Shown here: one piece after another, positions 7,953 to 17,152 of the stretch
How positions within the stretch are numbered: position 1 is the stretch's first letter
Layout: each line of letters begins with the position of its first letter
Notes under the pieces: model-generated
Database searches by the model: none
Told to the model about the DNA's origin: nothing
Seen by the model: only the letters and a program-made list of their open reading frames with translations
Program-made: the position numbers and the translations under genes
DNA from: Pseudoalteromonas rubra
GTDB lineage: Bacteria; Pseudomonadota; Gammaproteobacteria; Enterobacterales; Alteromonadaceae
Length of the DNA stretch: 56,970 nt
Reading direction: 5' to 3'
Assembly (NCBI RefSeq): GCF_005887095.1
Contig: NZ_PNCI01000059.1
Location: 1-56,970, forward strand

Positions 7953-8858
7953 ATGGCGATGAGCGTACAACAACTCGGCTCTGTTTTTCCTGATTTCTTT
8001 TCCGGTATGAAGCCTTACCTGGCGATTACCAAAGCCAAGGTGGTTTTGATGCTGGTGCTGACGGCCTGGGTGGGTCTCGCACTTGCACCTGATTTAGGGC
8101 GTAGTTATGGCCAGCAATTAATGAGCTTAATATCAATTGGCCTGATCTCTGCGTCGGCAGCGGCCATCAATCATGTCGTAGACCGTAACAGAGACAGTAA
8201 AATGGCAAGGACGCGCCATCGGCCTCTTGCCATGCAACAACTCTCTGTATCTAAAGCGCTACTCTTTGCTGCCTGCCTGGCCGTTACTGGGACCATAGGT
8301 CTTTTATGGTTTAGTAATTGGTTATGCGCGGTACTGACTTTGCTGGCATTACTTGGCTATGCCGTTGTATATACTGTGTTTCTCAAGCATATGACACCAC
8401 AAAACATTGTGATTGGTGGGCTCGCAGGTGCGTTACCACCATTGCTCGGTTGGGTTAGCGAGACGGGTACTTTGGCAGCAGAGCCCTGGTTGTTGGTTAT
8501 GATTATTTTTGCCTGGACGCCGCCTCATTTTTGGGCACTGGCGATCGCTCGCAAAGCGGATTATGCAAGAGCAGGGATCCCCATGCTGCCCGTCACACAT
8601 GGGATACAGTTTACCAAGCTATGTATGGTCGTCTATACGGTGTTGCTATCCCTGGTATGTGTGTTGCCATATTTGATTGGTATGGTGGGACTTGTGTATC
8701 TGGTTTCGGCTTGCATCCTCAATGGGGTTTTTACATTTTTAGTTGTGCGCCTGTACGTGGATCATACAGCGCAACAGGCGATGGGGGTTTTTCGTTTTTC
8801 TATCTGGTATTTGCTGTTACTCTTTATCTTATTATTCGTAGACAGAGCACTGGTATGA
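7953..8858 (+). CDS. ctaB: Protoheme IX farnesyltransferase (heme O synthase)
   Basis: A UbiA-family membrane prenyltransferase that joins farnesyl diphosphate to heme b to make heme O, the substrate of CtaA. It has 301 residues and about nine helices. The Asp-rich active-site motif is NHVVDRNRDSKMARTRHRPL, with a second conserved loop around WTPPHFWALAI and KADYARAGIPMLP. It is also called cyoE in bo3 operons; the context here with coxBAC and ctaA favours ctaB. It overlaps the SCO gene by 4 bases. Confidence 0.97.
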   Translation: MAMSVQQLGSVFPDFFSGMKPYLAITKAKVVLMLVLTAWVGLALAPDLGRSYGQQLMSLISIGLISASAAAINHVVDRNRDSKMARTRHRPLAMQQLSVSKALLFAACLAVTGTIGLLWFSNWLCAVLTLLALLGYAVVYTVFLKHMTPQNIVIGGLAGALPPLLGWVSETGTLAAEPWLLVMIIFAWTPPHFWALAIARKADYARAGIPMLPVTHGIQFTKLCMVVYTVLLSLVCVLPYLIGMVGLVYLVSACILNGVFTFLVVRLYVDHTAQQAMGVFRFSIWYLLLLFILLFVDRALV

Positions 8859-9457
8859 AAACCCTTTTTATTCTTTTTGTGGTGCTGGCAATGTTAAGTG
8901 GGTGTCAGCCAGCACCGAAAGTATCTGAATTTGCCGTACATTACGAGCAAAGTCGGACACTAAAGCCGTTCGTTCTGGAAGATCAACATGGCCAGCAGGT
9001 GACGACTGAACAGCTAACTGGACAATGGAGCTTGCTGTTTCTCGGCTACACACACTGCCCCGATATATGCCCTATGACCTTGGCTAAGCTGACAAATATT
9101 GCTGCATCGCTGGAGTCTGTCCAGGCTGTCAATGTTTGGTTCGTTGCTGTTGATCCACAACGTGATACTCAGGAAAAGCGCAAACAGTATATAGACTATT
9201 TCAACCCTCGGTTTGTCGCAGCGTCTGCACCGCATAACGTCTTATTTCCATTTGTTAGAGACATTGGTTTGATCTATGCCATTAATAACAGTGATGAACC
9301 CGAGTATTATGTTGACCATAGTGCATCCATTGCATTGGTTAATCCAAAGGCACAGTTGGAGGCAATATTTAAACCAGAGTTCAAGGCCGGAGAAGTGCCC
9401 GTTATCAATGCCGAACAGCTCATAGACGACTTTAAAGTAATCGTGTCCAAGTACTAG
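8855..9457 (+). CDS. SCO1/SenC family copper chaperone lipoprotein
   Basis: SCO proteins help load copper into the CuA site of subunit II. The 200-residue protein starts with a lipoprotein signal ending LSGC, so it is probably anchored in a membrane facing the periplasm. The metal ligands are present: Cys68 and Cys72 in CPDICP and His155 in YVDHSAS. The ATG at 8855 overlaps the ctaB stop. An upstream extension of the same frame would remove the signal peptide and is rejected. It is the last gene of the oxidase operon. Confidence 0.94.
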   Translation: MKTLFILFVVLAMLSGCQPAPKVSEFAVHYEQSRTLKPFVLEDQHGQQVTTEQLTGQWSLLFLGYTHCPDICPMTLAKLTNIAASLESVQAVNVWFVAVDPQRDTQEKRKQYIDYFNPRFVAASAPHNVLFPFVRDIGLIYAINNSDEPEYYVDHSASIALVNPKAQLEAIFKPEFKAGEVPVINAEQLIDDFKVIVSKY

Positions 9458-9581
9458 TGAGCTGAGTAAAGTCACTGAATTTAATAATTAATTATTTCTT
9501 TTCCGTTATAAATATGGCAATTTCACGGTCACGGTCTAATCTATTCATATCAATAAGATTTGCAAGGAATGTGCAAGGCAC

Positions 9582-9854
9582 ATGATTAAACTCCCCTCAG
9601 AGCTTGTGATAAACCAGGTTGAAGAGTTGCATCAACAGTTGTTGCTAGAGCTCGAAGCTGGTCATGCCATTTCTTTAGACATTAGTGAAGTACAGCATGC
9701 GGACACGGCTTCAATTCAACTGTTGTGCGCGCTGCAAAAGTATTTATGGGATATTGAGCAGCAGATCATGTGGGTAGGCGAAAGTGCTGCATTGTCTTTA
9801 TCTGTTGAGAAACTAGGGTTAACCGAACTTTTATCTATCAGTAGTACGAATTAA
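9582..9854 (+). CDS. STAS-domain protein at head of chemosensory operon
   Basis: A 90-residue single STAS domain of the anti-sigma-antagonist fold. The usual phosphorylation-loop region is HADTASIQLL, where one Ser/Thr could be the regulated residue. No kinase partner of the anti-sigma type is encoded nearby. It lies 9 bases before cheY. Comparable STAS genes head some Vibrio and Shewanella chemotaxis clusters. Its role in the array is unknown. Confidence 0.85.
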   Translation: MIKLPSELVINQVEELHQQLLLELEAGHAISLDISEVQHADTASIQLLCALQKYLWDIEQQIMWVGESAALSLSVEKLGLTELLSISSTN

Positions 9855-9863
9855 GAGGTCATT

Positions 9864-10226
9864 ATGAAAAAGATTTTAGCTGTGGATGATTCTGCTTCGA
9901 TGCGTCAGATGGTTGGCTTTACATTGAAAAAAGCAGGCTTTGATGTGGTAGAAGCTAAGGATGGCAGTGAAGCACTCAATCTGGCTAAGCAACAAGGGTT
10001 TGATGCTGTGATCTCAGATGTGAATATGCCGGTGATGGACGGTATTACATTAATACGAGAGTTGCGTAATCTGCCAGACTATAAATTCACGCCACTTCTG
10101 ATGCTGACCACTGAGTCTGGGTTGGACAAAAAAAGCGAAGGTAAAGCAGCAGGTGCGACAGGATGGATTGTGAAACCATTTAATCCGGAACAACTACTGG
10201 CTGTACTGAAAAAAGTAATTCGTTAA
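9864..10226 (+). CDS. cheY: CheY-like response regulator
   Basis: A 120-residue stand-alone receiver domain. The phosphoryl-acceptor Asp52 (SDVNMP), acidic pocket Asp8 and Asp9, Thr82 and Lys104 are all present. It is expected to be phosphorylated by the CheA encoded 18 bases downstream. Whether it binds a flagellar motor or another target cannot be told from sequence. In Pseudomonas, the CheY2 of the analogous cluster is not the main motor regulator. Confidence 0.93.
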   Translation: MKKILAVDDSASMRQMVGFTLKKAGFDVVEAKDGSEALNLAKQQGFDAVISDVNMPVMDGITLIRELRNLPDYKFTPLLMLTTESGLDKKSEGKAAGATGWIVKPFNPEQLLAVLKKVIR

Positions 10227-10244
10227 CCCTTACGAGGTGCTGCC

Positions 10245-12353
10245 ATGAGTATCGACTTAAGTCAGTTTTTCGACGTTTTTTTTGAAGAAAGCTTTGAAGG
10301 GCTTGATGCGATGGAGTCCGAGCTACTAAGTCTCGAGCCGGGGAAAGAAGATCAGGAAACCATCAACACCATATTTCGGGCTGCACATTCGATAAAGGGA
10401 GGCAGCGGTACCTTTGGCTTTACGGCTGTCTCTGACTTCACTCATGTACTTGAGACGTTGCTTGATCAAATTCGCAATGGAGAACGCCAGCTCACCGCAG
10501 AGCATGTAAACTTGCTGCTCAAGGCCGTAGACTGCTTGCGTGCTATGTTGACGGCGTTACAAGCACAGCAGGAGCCCGAGCAAGAGGAAGCGAATGAGCT
10601 AAAGTTGCGGTTTGAAGCCATCCTCAATGGCGACAATGCCTCAAGCAGTCAGGCTGAAGAAGTCAGCGAACCCGGAGAAAGTTCGAGTCTCCCTATCACC
10701 TTTCAGATCGACTTCAAGCCATTGCCTTATCTGTTCAAAACAGGTAATGAACCCTTGTTTATGATTGCGGAATTAGCTGAACTTGGTGAATTAGAAACGC
10801 AAGTATTACATGATGAACTGCCTAAATTTAAACAACTCAACCCCGAGGATTGTTATTTATATTGGCGGTTTTTTCTGACAACGACGCGCGGGGAGAGCGC
10901 CATTCGGGAAATATTCGAATGGGTTGAGGATGATGCCGAGATCACCATAGTTCAATGTGGAGGTTTGTTCGAAGAACCCGCCAGTGAGCCCTCTGAAAGC
11001 GATACGCAACATCCCCCTGGTGAGCCCGAATCGCAGGCTGATAGCTCAGCCCTTACAAAACCTGTTCAGGAAATAAAGAAAGAATCACCACAAGTTAAAG
11101 ATGCCCGAAAAAACGCCGATCCCAGTACGACTTCCATTCGGGTGGGTATCGATAAAGTCGATTCATTGATTAACATGGTCGGTGAGCTGGTCATCACACA
11201 GGCAATGCTTAGCCAGATTGGCGAGCAGGAAATAACGGAATCCAGTATTGCCGCATTACAGGAAGGTCTGGCACAGTTGGCGCACAATACGCGTGACCTT
11301 CAGGAAAATGTGATGCGTATTCGTATGCTACCGATAAGCTTTGTTTTTAGTCGCTTTCCCAGGCTGGTACGAGACATCTCACAAAAACTGAACAAGCAAG
11401 TTGAGCTTAAGTTGATTGGAGAGCAAACTGAGCTGGACAAAACGGTGATGGAAAAGCTCTCGGATCCTATGGTGCACTTGGTGCGCAACTCTCTGGATCA
11501 TGGGCTAGAGACCCCAGAGCAACGTATCGCGCAAGGCAAAGACCCCGTTGGGACCGTTACGTTAAACGCATTTCATCAGGGCGGTAATATTGTTATCGAA
11601 ATTATGGACGATGGCAAAGGTCTGGATACAGAGAAAATTCGTAATAAAGCCGTTCAAAACGGGCTGATCCAGGAAATGGATGAGCTCACAGTTGACGAAA
11701 TTAATGAGCTGATATTCATGCCTGGATTTTCCACTGCCGACAATGTCAGTGAAATCTCCGGGCGCGGTGTCGGAATGGATGTGGTTCGCAAAAACATCCA
11801 GGCTTTAAATGGCTCGGTCGAGGTGAGCTCAGAGGCGGGTGTTGGTTCAACGTTTACAATTCGTCTTCCTCTCACCTTAGCCATTTTGGACGGTCAGCTC
11901 GTACAGGTTGCTGACCATACTTATATTATCCCCCTGATCTCTATTGTTGAGTCACTACAAATTGATATTGCCAAAGTGAGTAACGTTGGCAAAGGGTTAC
12001 AGGTGCTGCGTTTGCGTGACGAATATATCCCGATATTGCGTTTGTACGATATTTTCAATCACAGAGGGGCGAGAGAAGAGCTCGATAAAACCTTACTGGT
12101 GGTTGTTGAAAACGACAATTATAAGGTTGGAATTCTGGTGGATGATTTGCTTGCGCAACAGCAGGTTGTCATAAAAAGTTTAGAGGCCAACTACCAACGT
12201 GTTGATGGTATATCAGGCGCAACCATTTTGGGTGATGGAACGGTGTCTTTGATCATAGATATTAGTGGATTAATCAAACTGAGCGGCCTAAGGCGGCCTG
12301 GCTCTTCAGAATTGCTTGTAGATCTGAAGGCGGATGAGGCGGTTACAGCATGA
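10245..12353 (+). CDS. cheA: Chemotaxis histidine kinase CheA
   Basis: This is the central kinase of the array. The 702-residue protein contains: an HPt domain with phosphorylated His48 (AAHSIKGG); an acidic linker; a CheY-binding-like P2 region (about 145-245); a dimerisation helix pair (about 300-365); a HATPase domain with N box (VRNSLDHGLE), G1 (DDGKGLD), F (FMPGFSTAD) and G2 (GRGVGMD); and a CheW-like C-terminal domain. It overlaps cheW by 4 bases, typical of translational coupling. Confidence 0.97.
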   Translation: MSIDLSQFFDVFFEESFEGLDAMESELLSLEPGKEDQETINTIFRAAHSIKGGSGTFGFTAVSDFTHVLETLLDQIRNGERQLTAEHVNLLLKAVDCLRAMLTALQAQQEPEQEEANELKLRFEAILNGDNASSSQAEEVSEPGESSSLPITFQIDFKPLPYLFKTGNEPLFMIAELAELGELETQVLHDELPKFKQLNPEDCYLYWRFFLTTTRGESAIREIFEWVEDDAEITIVQCGGLFEEPASEPSESDTQHPPGEPESQADSSALTKPVQEIKKESPQVKDARKNADPSTTSIRVGIDKVDSLINMVGELVITQAMLSQIGEQEITESSIAALQEGLAQLAHNTRDLQENVMRIRMLPISFVFSRFPRLVRDISQKLNKQVELKLIGEQTELDKTVMEKLSDPMVHLVRNSLDHGLETPEQRIAQGKDPVGTVTLNAFHQGGNIVIEIMDDGKGLDTEKIRNKAVQNGLIQEMDELTVDEINELIFMPGFSTADNVSEISGRGVGMDVVRKNIQALNGSVEVSSEAGVGSTFTIRLPLTLAILDGQLVQVADHTYIIPLISIVESLQIDIAKVSNVGKGLQVLRLRDEYIPILRLYDIFNHRGAREELDKTLLVVVENDNYKVGILVDDLLAQQQVVIKSLEANYQRVDGISGATILGDGTVSLIIDISGLIKLSGLRRPGSSELLVDLKADEAVTA

Positions 12354-12865
12354 CAGAGCATACAAAATTAAATCAACAATTGGTACTGGACACCGAGAGT
12401 GATGAAAAACAGTTTCTGACATTCATGATGGACCAAGAAGAATACGGCATTGATATATTAGCGGTTCAGGAAATTCGGGGTTGGGAGCCTGTCACTGTCA
12501 TCCCCAACTCACCATCTTACGTGAAGGGAGCAATGAACTTACGTGGAACCATAGTCCCTATTATTGACTTGCGGCAGCGTTTTGGCATAACGCATATCGA
12601 CTACGGCCCGTTAACGGTCGTCATAGTGGTGTCGGTAAAACTAAAAGAACAGACCAAATTGATGGGGATTGTCGTTGATGCCGTGTCTGATGTGTACAGC
12701 ATCTCCGAAGAAAAAGCCAAAGACGTACCGGACTTTCAGGATTCTGAGAACGCCCAGTTTGTTCATGGGTTGGTCAATGTTGGGGAAAAAATGGTGGTGT
12801 TACTAAATCTGAAAAAAGTGCTCGATTTACACGACAAGAGCAGTGTTAAGAGCAGCGGGGGCTGA
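12350..12865 (+). CDS. cheW: Chemotaxis coupling protein CheW
   Basis: The 171-residue scaffold protein links receptors to CheA. It is a single CheW domain with the typical strands EYGIDILAVQEIRGW and MNLRGTIVPIIDLR. The C-terminal end has a short basic tail. It is followed one base later by the receptor gene, so receptor, CheW and CheA should be made together. Confidence 0.96.
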   Translation: MTEHTKLNQQLVLDTESDEKQFLTFMMDQEEYGIDILAVQEIRGWEPVTVIPNSPSYVKGAMNLRGTIVPIIDLRQRFGITHIDYGPLTVVIVVSVKLKEQTKLMGIVVDAVSDVYSISEEKAKDVPDFQDSENAQFVHGLVNVGEKMVVLLNLKKVLDLHDKSSVKSSGG

Positions 12866-12866
12866 G

Positions 12867-15548
12867 ATGAGTAGTCAGAGTATTCAAAGTAGTTTAAACA
12901 ATAAAATCTTAATTGCGGGTGTGATCCTGATCGTCAGTATCATACTTGGGCTCCAACTTGGGGGCACAGGCTCTGAGCAAATGAAGATGTTATCGATAGC
13001 CCTACCTGTATTCGGCGTTGTAATTGCGCTGGGCTATCTCAAAATGGCGCTGTCAGTGCTGGGCGCTCAACTTGGCTGTGTATATCGTGTTCTCCCCCAT
13101 ATGTCTATGGATGACCAGAGTGTTTTGCATGCAATGGATCTCACAGATTTCCCTGAATTATTTCAAGCCTTAAATGTGGCTCATGAAGAACAACACTCTG
13201 ACCACACACAGGGCCTGTTACTGGCTTTAAAGGGATGCCAAGCCAATATCATGGTTGCGGATAAAGACCTGAATATTGTGTATTTGAATGATTCAGTCAA
13301 ATCCATGTTAAGCGCGAATGAACGTCAATTACAAGCTGACCTGCCTGGGTTTAACGTTGCGAGCCTGATTGGTACCAACATTGACTCTTTCCATAAAAAC
13401 CCAAGTCATCAACGCAATATTCTGGCTAATCTGCGAGAAACATATCAAACCCAGATAAAAGTTGCCGGTTTAACGTTCGAGCTGATTGCAACGCCTGTAT
13501 TTGAAGAAGGGCAGCGAATCGCGACGCTGGTGGAGTGGAAAGACCAAACTGAGTGGCTGGCGGTGGAAGAAAAGCATAGAAGCTTAGCAGAGAAAAATGC
13601 ACGTATTTCGCGTGCACTGGACGTGTGTCAGGCCAATGTGATGCTAGCAGATGAGCACCTTAATATTGTTTATGTCAACGAGTCTGTGCTGGCGATGCTC
13701 AGAAAAAATCAAGAGCAGCTTCGCACGGCACTACCTAACTTTGATGCAGATACCCTGATAGGAACCAACATTGATGTATTTCATGCTAATCCGCAACATC
13801 AACGCGGCATACTGAACAAATTATCGGACGTGTACAACACAGATATAGTTATAGCGGGCTTTAACTTTGGCTTGATTGCCACGCCGGTGTTTGATCAAAC
13901 AGGGATACGCATCGGTACAGTGGTGGAGTGGGAGGATAAAACAGAGCGACTGACCACAGAGAAAAAAGCGCGCCAGGTTGCCAATGAAAACCTGCGGGTG
14001 CGGCGGGCACTCGACAATGTGCAAACCAATACCATGATTGCGGACTCGTCCAATACGATTATATACATGAATCAGGCTGTGCTCGAGATGATGAGAAACG
14101 CTGAGTCTGATATTCGTAAAGACTTACCTAACTTCGATAGCAGTCAGTTAGTCGGACAAAATATTGATGTATTCCACCGTAATCCTGCGCATCAGAGACG
14201 CCTATTGGAAACCTTGTCTAAACCCTACAAAACAGAGATTAAAGTGGGGGGGCGGACTTTTGGATTGGTTGCTAATCCGATCATTACAGACACAGGTGAA
14301 CGTACGGGTACCGTCGTAGAGTGGGAAGACAGAACCGGTGAAGTCGCCATTGAACAGGAAGTGAACGCTGTTGTTGAATCGGCCCGGGCAGGTAACCTGT
14401 CCGCCAGATTGGAGGTAGGTGATAAGCAGGGCTTCTATTTACGCTTAACACAAGGCCTGAATGGCTTACTGGAAAGTGTCGATTGTGCTGTAGCCGATAC
14501 CGGCAACATGCTTGATGCGCTTGCCAGGGGAGATCTGACGCAGCGAATTGAAGCTGAGTATCAGGGGGCGTTTGATAAATTGAAGCAAGACGCCAACAGT
14601 ACGGCCGACAAGCTAACCAATGTGTTAGAGCGGATCAGTGCCTCAGCTGGGCTGGTAGCCAGTGGTGCAGAAGAAATATCACAAGGTAATGCTGACTTGA
14701 GCCAGCGTACAGAAGAGCAGGCTTCTTCTCTTGAAGAAACAGCTTCAAGCATGGAGCAAATGACGAGTACGGTTCGTCAGAATGCAGACAATGCTAAAGT
14801 CGCAAATGAACTGGCCGAAGAAACCAGTGAGAAAGCAACGCGCGGTGGTGAAGTGGTCAATCGAGCGGTTGAAAGCATGTCCGCTATCAATGATGCGAGT
14901 AAGAAAATTGCTGACATCATCAGTGTGATCGACGAAATTGCTTTCCAGACAAACCTGCTGGCTCTCAATGCGGCAGTTGAGGCTGCGCGTGCCGGTGAGC
15001 AGGGGCGCGGTTTCGCTGTAGTCGCGGGCGAAGTACGTAACTTGGCCCAGCGTTCAGCTGGTGCGGCAAAAGAAATCAAAGATTTGATCCGAGACAGTGT
15101 AAGCAAGGTTGAAGATGGTACGCTGTTAGTGAATGAATCGGGTGAGACCCTTAAAGAGATAGTTGCGTCAGTCAGACGGGTAACGAACATGATCTCCGAT
15201 ATAGCTGATGCGTCGGTGGAGCAGAGCTCAGGGATTGAACAGGTTAACAAAGCGGTCACTCAGATGGATGAAATGACTCAGCAAAACGCGGCCCTGGTTG
15301 AGCAAGCGTCTGCTGCTGGAGAATCGATGGCTGAGCAGGCCAATGATATGCGTAATATGTTGAACTTTTTCAAAGTGAGTGAAGCGCCTGTTGCTCGCCA
15401 AGCAATACCGGAACAAACTAAAACGACCAATGGCCAAGCCCATACGCCGATTGGCTTGTCGGCTCCCCAAAATCGTCCAGTGCGGCAACCGCTGGAGCCA
15501 GCTGCCAACCGCTTTGCAGACGACTCTGAGGAGTGGGAAGAATTTTAA
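12867..15548 (+). CDS. Aer2-like chemoreceptor: two membrane helices, three PAS domains, MCP signalling domain
   Basis: An 893-residue receptor. Two hydrophobic helices (about 12-32 and 42-63) lack a large periplasmic loop. Three tandem PAS domains follow (about 119-228, 247-359 and 378-488). Each has the FHxNPxHQR motif (His176, His306, His437) and a later VEWxD tryptophan (Trp224, Trp355, Trp486). In Pseudomonas Aer2, as I recall, His234 binds heme and Trp283 stabilises bound oxygen; the 48-49 residue spacing here matches. HAMP-like segments come next, then the MCP hairpin with its tip around DEIAFQTNLLALNAAVEAARAG. The protein ends in EWEEF, a CheR/CheB-tethering pentapeptide. The ATG at 12867 is chosen; a GTG at 12843 would overlap cheW. 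Confidence 0.94.
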   Translation: MSSQSIQSSLNNKILIAGVILIVSIILGLQLGGTGSEQMKMLSIALPVFGVVIALGYLKMALSVLGAQLGCVYRVLPHMSMDDQSVLHAMDLTDFPELFQALNVAHEEQHSDHTQGLLLALKGCQANIMVADKDLNIVYLNDSVKSMLSANERQLQADLPGFNVASLIGTNIDSFHKNPSHQRNILANLRETYQTQIKVAGLTFELIATPVFEEGQRIATLVEWKDQTEWLAVEEKHRSLAEKNARISRALDVCQANVMLADEHLNIVYVNESVLAMLRKNQEQLRTALPNFDADTLIGTNIDVFHANPQHQRGILNKLSDVYNTDIVIAGFNFGLIATPVFDQTGIRIGTVVEWEDKTERLTTEKKARQVANENLRVRRALDNVQTNTMIADSSNTIIYMNQAVLEMMRNAESDIRKDLPNFDSSQLVGQNIDVFHRNPAHQRRLLETLSKPYKTEIKVGGRTFGLVANPIITDTGERTGTVVEWEDRTGEVAIEQEVNAVVESARAGNLSARLEVGDKQGFYLRLTQGLNGLLESVDCAVADTGNMLDALARGDLTQRIEAEYQGAFDKLKQDANSTADKLTNVLERISASAGLVASGAEEISQGNADLSQRTEEQASSLEETASSMEQMTSTVRQNADNAKVANELAEETSEKATRGGEVVNRAVESMSAINDASKKIADIISVIDEIAFQTNLLALNAAVEAARAGEQGRGFAVVAGEVRNLAQRSAGAAKEIKDLIRDSVSKVEDGTLLVNESGETLKEIVASVRRVTNMISDIADASVEQSSGIEQVNKAVTQMDEMTQQNAALVEQASAAGESMAEQANDMRNMLNFFKVSEAPVARQAIPEQTKTTNGQAHTPIGLSAPQNRPVRQPLEPAANRFADDSEEWEEF

Positions 15549-15574
15549 CTGCTTGGAGTTCGTTACAATTTTTA

Positions 15575-15607
15575 CGGAGCCGCGATGCTGTAACGGGTGC
15601 GGCTCCG
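15575..15607 (+). other. Hairpin between receptor and cheR
   Basis: Perfect 9-bp arms CGGAGCCGC (15575-15583) and GCGGCTCCG (15599-15607) enclose a 15-base loop. No T-run follows, so it is not a standard terminator. It could stabilise the upstream mRNA or reduce read-through into cheRDB. The 162-base gap 15549-15710 holds nothing else I can name. Confidence 0.45.
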
Positions 15608-15710
15608 CCTTGGAAATAGGTCTTTGTCACCCGGAGTAATATTCAGAAGTAGCATATGGCACAGCAAGCCACGGGAGTTGAGACTTCACTGCGTATGAGT
15701 GAGCAGAGAT

Positions 15711-16532
15711 ATGAAAGAATTTTTGATGACCGACGAGGACTTCAGCAGTATCTCTCGACGCGTTTACGAAACATGTGGCATTGTGCTTGGGCCTCACAAA
15801 CGCGATATGGTGTACTCGCGGCTTGCACGCAGGGTGAGAGCAAACGGGTTAAGCTCTTTTTCTGACTATCTTGAATTTCTAAATGAAGATACAGACGCAG
15901 AGTTTAGCCACTTTATTAATGCCATCACGACAAATCTGACCTCTTTTTTTCGTGAGTCACATCATTTTGATTTTTTGCACCAACAAGTGATCCCTCAGCT
16001 CAAGGAGAGGCATAAAACAGATAGACGCATCAGGATATGGTCAGCGGGTTGTTCTACCGGAGAAGAAGCATACAGTATTGCTATGACAATCAGTAATGCG
16101 TTTCCAGCTGACTGGGATGTCAAGGTACTGGCAACTGACCTAGACTCCAACGTCTTGCACAAAGGGCAAGAAGGTATCTATAACAGCGCTTCAGTGACCG
16201 GCCTGACCGATGAACACCTAAAAAAGTGGTTTATGTGCAGCCCTGATGGAAGCCAATACAGAGTAAAAGATAAGTTGCGGGCAAGTGTGTACTTTAAACG
16301 CCTTAACTTGCTTGAGCCCTGGCCTATGAAAGGGCCTTTCGATGTGATTTTTTGTCGCAATGTGCTGATCTATTTTGACAAGACAACAAAGGACAGGTTG
16401 TTTGAGAACTTCTATCAATTGCTGGCAGAGCACGGTTATTTGTTTATTGGCCATTCTGAGACAATGGGCAAGGAGCATCTGGAGTTTAAGAACCTGGGGA
16501 AAACTATGTATCAAAAGGCAGCACAGATATGA
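15711..16532 (+). CDS. cheR: Chemotaxis protein methyltransferase CheR
   Basis: CheR methylates receptor glutamates with S-adenosylmethionine to drive adaptation. The 273-residue protein has an N-terminal helical domain and a Rossmann methyltransferase domain with the SAM-binding WSAGCSTGEEAYSI motif and IFCRNVLIYFD. It should dock on the receptor's C-terminal EWEEF. The start is uncertain: ATG 15711 gives MKEFLMTDEDF, GTG 15699 adds four residues, and ATG 15726 would be shorter. None has a strong ribosome site. It overlaps cheD by 4 bases. Confidence 0.94.
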   Translation: MKEFLMTDEDFSSISRRVYETCGIVLGPHKRDMVYSRLARRVRANGLSSFSDYLEFLNEDTDAEFSHFINAITTNLTSFFRESHHFDFLHQQVIPQLKERHKTDRRIRIWSAGCSTGEEAYSIAMTISNAFPADWDVKVLATDLDSNVLHKGQEGIYNSASVTGLTDEHLKKWFMCSPDGSQYRVKDKLRASVYFKRLNLLEPWPMKGPFDVIFCRNVLIYFDKTTKDRLFENFYQLLAEHGYLFIGHSETMGKEHLEFKNLGKTMYQKAAQI

Positions 16533-17143
16533 ATCAGTTTCAGCCAGTACTACACGGTTTTGAGCATGTAAAACGGTTCTGGGATTCTGGCCGGGGAGCT
16601 GTAGTGGCCAAAGTACTGCCAGGAGAGTTTTATGTGTCTAAAAGCGACGAACTGATTTCGACTGTCTTGGGCTCTTGCATTGCCGCATGCATTTATGATG
16701 AAAAACAAGGTGTTGGAGGTATGAACCACTTTATGTTACCTGGCGTAAAGGGTACCTCCTCAATTCATGCCGATGATCTCAATTGCCGCTATGGTAACTG
16801 GGCGATGGAATATCTGATTAACGAAGTGATTAAAAATGGCGCCAGACGTGAAAACCTGAAAATAAAATTGTTTGGTGGAGGTAAAATCATCAGTTCGATG
16901 ACTGACATAGGCATTGGCAATATTCGGTTTGCGGAAGCCTATGTTGAGGAAGAACAGCTCGCGCTGGTTTCTCACGATGTTGGTGGTCCGTGGCCACGCA
17001 AAGTGGTATTCCACCCCCAAACCGGCAAAGCTCAGGTTAAAAAGTTACGTCAGATGCATAATGACACCATTGAAAAACGTGAGGTCAAATATCTGCATGA
17101 TATTGAAGAGCAAGGCAAACAAACTGATATTGAGCTGTTTTAG
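16529..17143 (+). CDS. cheD: Chemoreceptor glutamine deamidase CheD
   Basis: CheD converts selected receptor glutamines to glutamate. The 204-residue protein shows the expected catalytic elements: the cysteine in LGSCIAACIYD with a Ser/Thr just before it, and the histidine in GGMNHFMLP. A C-terminal extension rich in charged residues follows the core. In analogous Pseudomonas and Vibrio clusters cheD also sits between cheR and cheB. Confidence 0.95.
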   Translation: MNQFQPVLHGFEHVKRFWDSGRGAVVAKVLPGEFYVSKSDELISTVLGSCIAACIYDEKQGVGGMNHFMLPGVKGTSSIHADDLNCRYGNWAMEYLINEVIKNGARRENLKIKLFGGGKIISSMTDIGIGNIRFAEAYVEEEQLALVSHDVGGPWPRKVVFHPQTGKAQVKKLRQMHNDTIEKREVKYLHDIEEQGKQTDIELF

Positions 17144-17152
17144 AGGGAATGC

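Noticed and set aside
9458..9581. Flagellar (sigma-28) or sigma-54 promoter before the chemosensory operon
   Set aside because: A TAAAGT box is present but no GCCGATAA partner at the right spacing, and no GG-N10-GC pair fits.
14777..15259. 160-codon antisense frame in the receptor gene
   Set aside because: It is opposite the conserved MCP signalling domain. Long antisense frames are common there because of its codon pattern.
15656..15865. Open frame starting MAQQATGVETSLRMSEQRYERIF before cheR
   Set aside because: It overlaps the start of cheR in another frame and turns into shadow sequence after about 20 residues. I considered a frameshifted CheR start, but the cheR frame has an in-frame stop at 15696 and a normal N-terminus.
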